From an uncultured Rhodopirellula sp. (lineage in GTDB: Bacteria > Planctomycetota > Planctomycetia > Pirellulales > Pirellulaceae): a stretch of DNA of 7,154 nt. Where the stretch lies: contig CAJXTM010000173.1 in the NCBI GenBank assembly GCA_913061385.1, positions 1 through 7,154 on the forward strand, read 5' to 3'. A program made the translations under genes and the position numbers. Shown here piece after piece: positions 6,738-7,154 of the stretch. Position 1 is the stretch's first letter. The number at the start of each line of letters is the position of its first letter. The notes beneath the pieces are model-generated. The model did no database searches. It had not been told where the DNA came from and was given only the letters and a program-made list of their open reading frames with translations.

Positions 6738-7130
6738 AAATGAATTCCTTCAGTGTCAGCATGGTTTTCGTCAAATCAAGCCATGCTTGGCGTTCATTGG
6801 GTTTGCCGGGAAGAGGCCCAAGTGCAGCAAGTTGTTTTTGTGCCTTGGAATCTGATTCCCGAAGCTGTTTCAGTGTGGAGCGTTGTTGTGGCGACATGGC
6901 TTTTGCAATCTGCTGCTCGGTGACATAAATATTCGAACCGGAGTAACTTGCTGCAATTTCCTCATCACTCAGCGCTCGGTCGTACAATGCGGCACGATCA
7001 ATCTTGCCATGGAAAAGACGATTGCCACTCGCGGGTAGATGGCGGATGCCAAAGCTGATGATTGCCTTGCCCGCCGGATAGGTGACCGGTGGCTTGGTGC
7101 GGTAGGGACTGCCATATCGCTGGCCATTCC
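6727..7130 (-). CDS. C-terminal part of a LamG-containing DUF1553 (PSD1-type) protein, 5' end missing
   Basis: The frame is open from the adapter junction at 7130 to the TAA at 6727, giving 133 visible residues. The first part is the end of a LamG/concanavalin-like jelly-roll domain: FGIRH at 26-30, then [20 protein letters not shown] at 39-58, the classic closing strand of planctomycete LamG domains. The tail ends W116-L-D-L ... E128-FIYVR, the usual terminus of DUF1553 proteins. The full gene would normally encode a long exported protein with a cytochrome-like domain, DUF1549 and DUF1553, but none of that is in the window. A TTG at 6987 could be taken as a start. That would cut the LamG domain in half, so I treat it as an internal Leu codon. 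The DUF1501 gene downstream is its usual partner. LamG domains often bind carbohydrate. That use here is inferred. Confidence 0.85.
6746..6750 (-). promoter_or_regulatory. Shine-Dalgarno of the DUF1501 gene
   Basis: The minus strand has AAGGA, then eight bases (ATTCATTT), then ATG at 6737. It is the clearest ribosome-binding site in the window. It settles the DUF1501 start just ahead of the Tat motif. Confidence 0.8.
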
Positions 7131-7154
7131 CTGTCTCTTATACACATCTGACGC
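7131..7154 (-). other. Illumina Nextera adapter remnant (inverted Tn5 mosaic end plus Read 1 tail); not genomic
   Basis: Bases 7131-7149 are ctgtctcttatacacatct, the reverse complement of the 19-bp Tn5 mosaic end. They are followed by gacgc, the beginning of the complement of the Read 1 tail. This is the same adapter side as at the left end, in opposite orientation. Genomic sequence ends at about 7130. Confidence 0.98.

Noticed and set aside
6727..6987. Independent 86-residue gene starting at TTG 6987
   Set aside because: The frame is open upstream to the contig end and encodes the preceding LamG strands, so the TTG is an internal Leu codon.
1..7154. Inverted Tn5 mosaic ends at both ends as a composite transposon
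   Set aside because: The 19-bp ends are the hyperactive synthetic mosaic end joined to Illumina primer and index sequence; there is no transposase and no target duplication.

Overview
This is a short, leftward-reading piece of a Planctomycetota genome, most likely from the Pirellulaceae (Rhodopirellula-like). That placement rests on gene families that are largely confined to or heavily expanded in this group. They are a DUF1553-type protein carrying a LamG domain, a DUF1501 protein, and a long PVC-type protein joining a beta-propeller, HEAT-like repeats and a CxxCH haem domain. The insert has intermediate GC content and every convincing gene is on the minus strand. No tRNA, rRNA, CRISPR array, integrase or natural insertion sequence is visible.

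The two ends are not genomic. Bases 1-49 are an Illumina P5/i5-index/Read 1 Nextera adapter, and bases 7131-7154 are the inverted Tn5 mosaic end followed by the start of the Read 1 tail. The biological insert is therefore about 50-7130, and the genes touching those limits are cut by the contig ends.

In transcription order (right to left) the layout is: the C-terminus of a LamG/DUF1553 protein (7130-6727); a Tat-exported DUF1501 protein (6737-5295, 11-bp overlap); a 159-bp gap with a small tandem repeat and a weak inverted repeat; a 1012-residue secreted PVC-type haem protein (5135-2097); a Tat-exported xylose-isomerase-like TIM-barrel protein (2100-1159, ATGA overlap); a 57-bp gap; a Sec-exported alpha/beta hydrolase (1101-205); and the possible start of an unidentified gene (194-50). 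No gene-free stretch exceeds 300 bases.

The tight spacing suggests one operon, possibly with a second unit beginning at the haem protein. All four genes with a visible N-terminus encode an export signal (two Tat, two Sec), so the products should act together outside the cytoplasm. The mix of a propeller/cytochrome, a sugar-isomerase-fold enzyme, an esterase-like hydrolase and a DUF1553/DUF1501 pair suggests exported, redox-linked processing of a carbohydrate or its esters. The substrate cannot be read from the sequence, and the pathway is inference.
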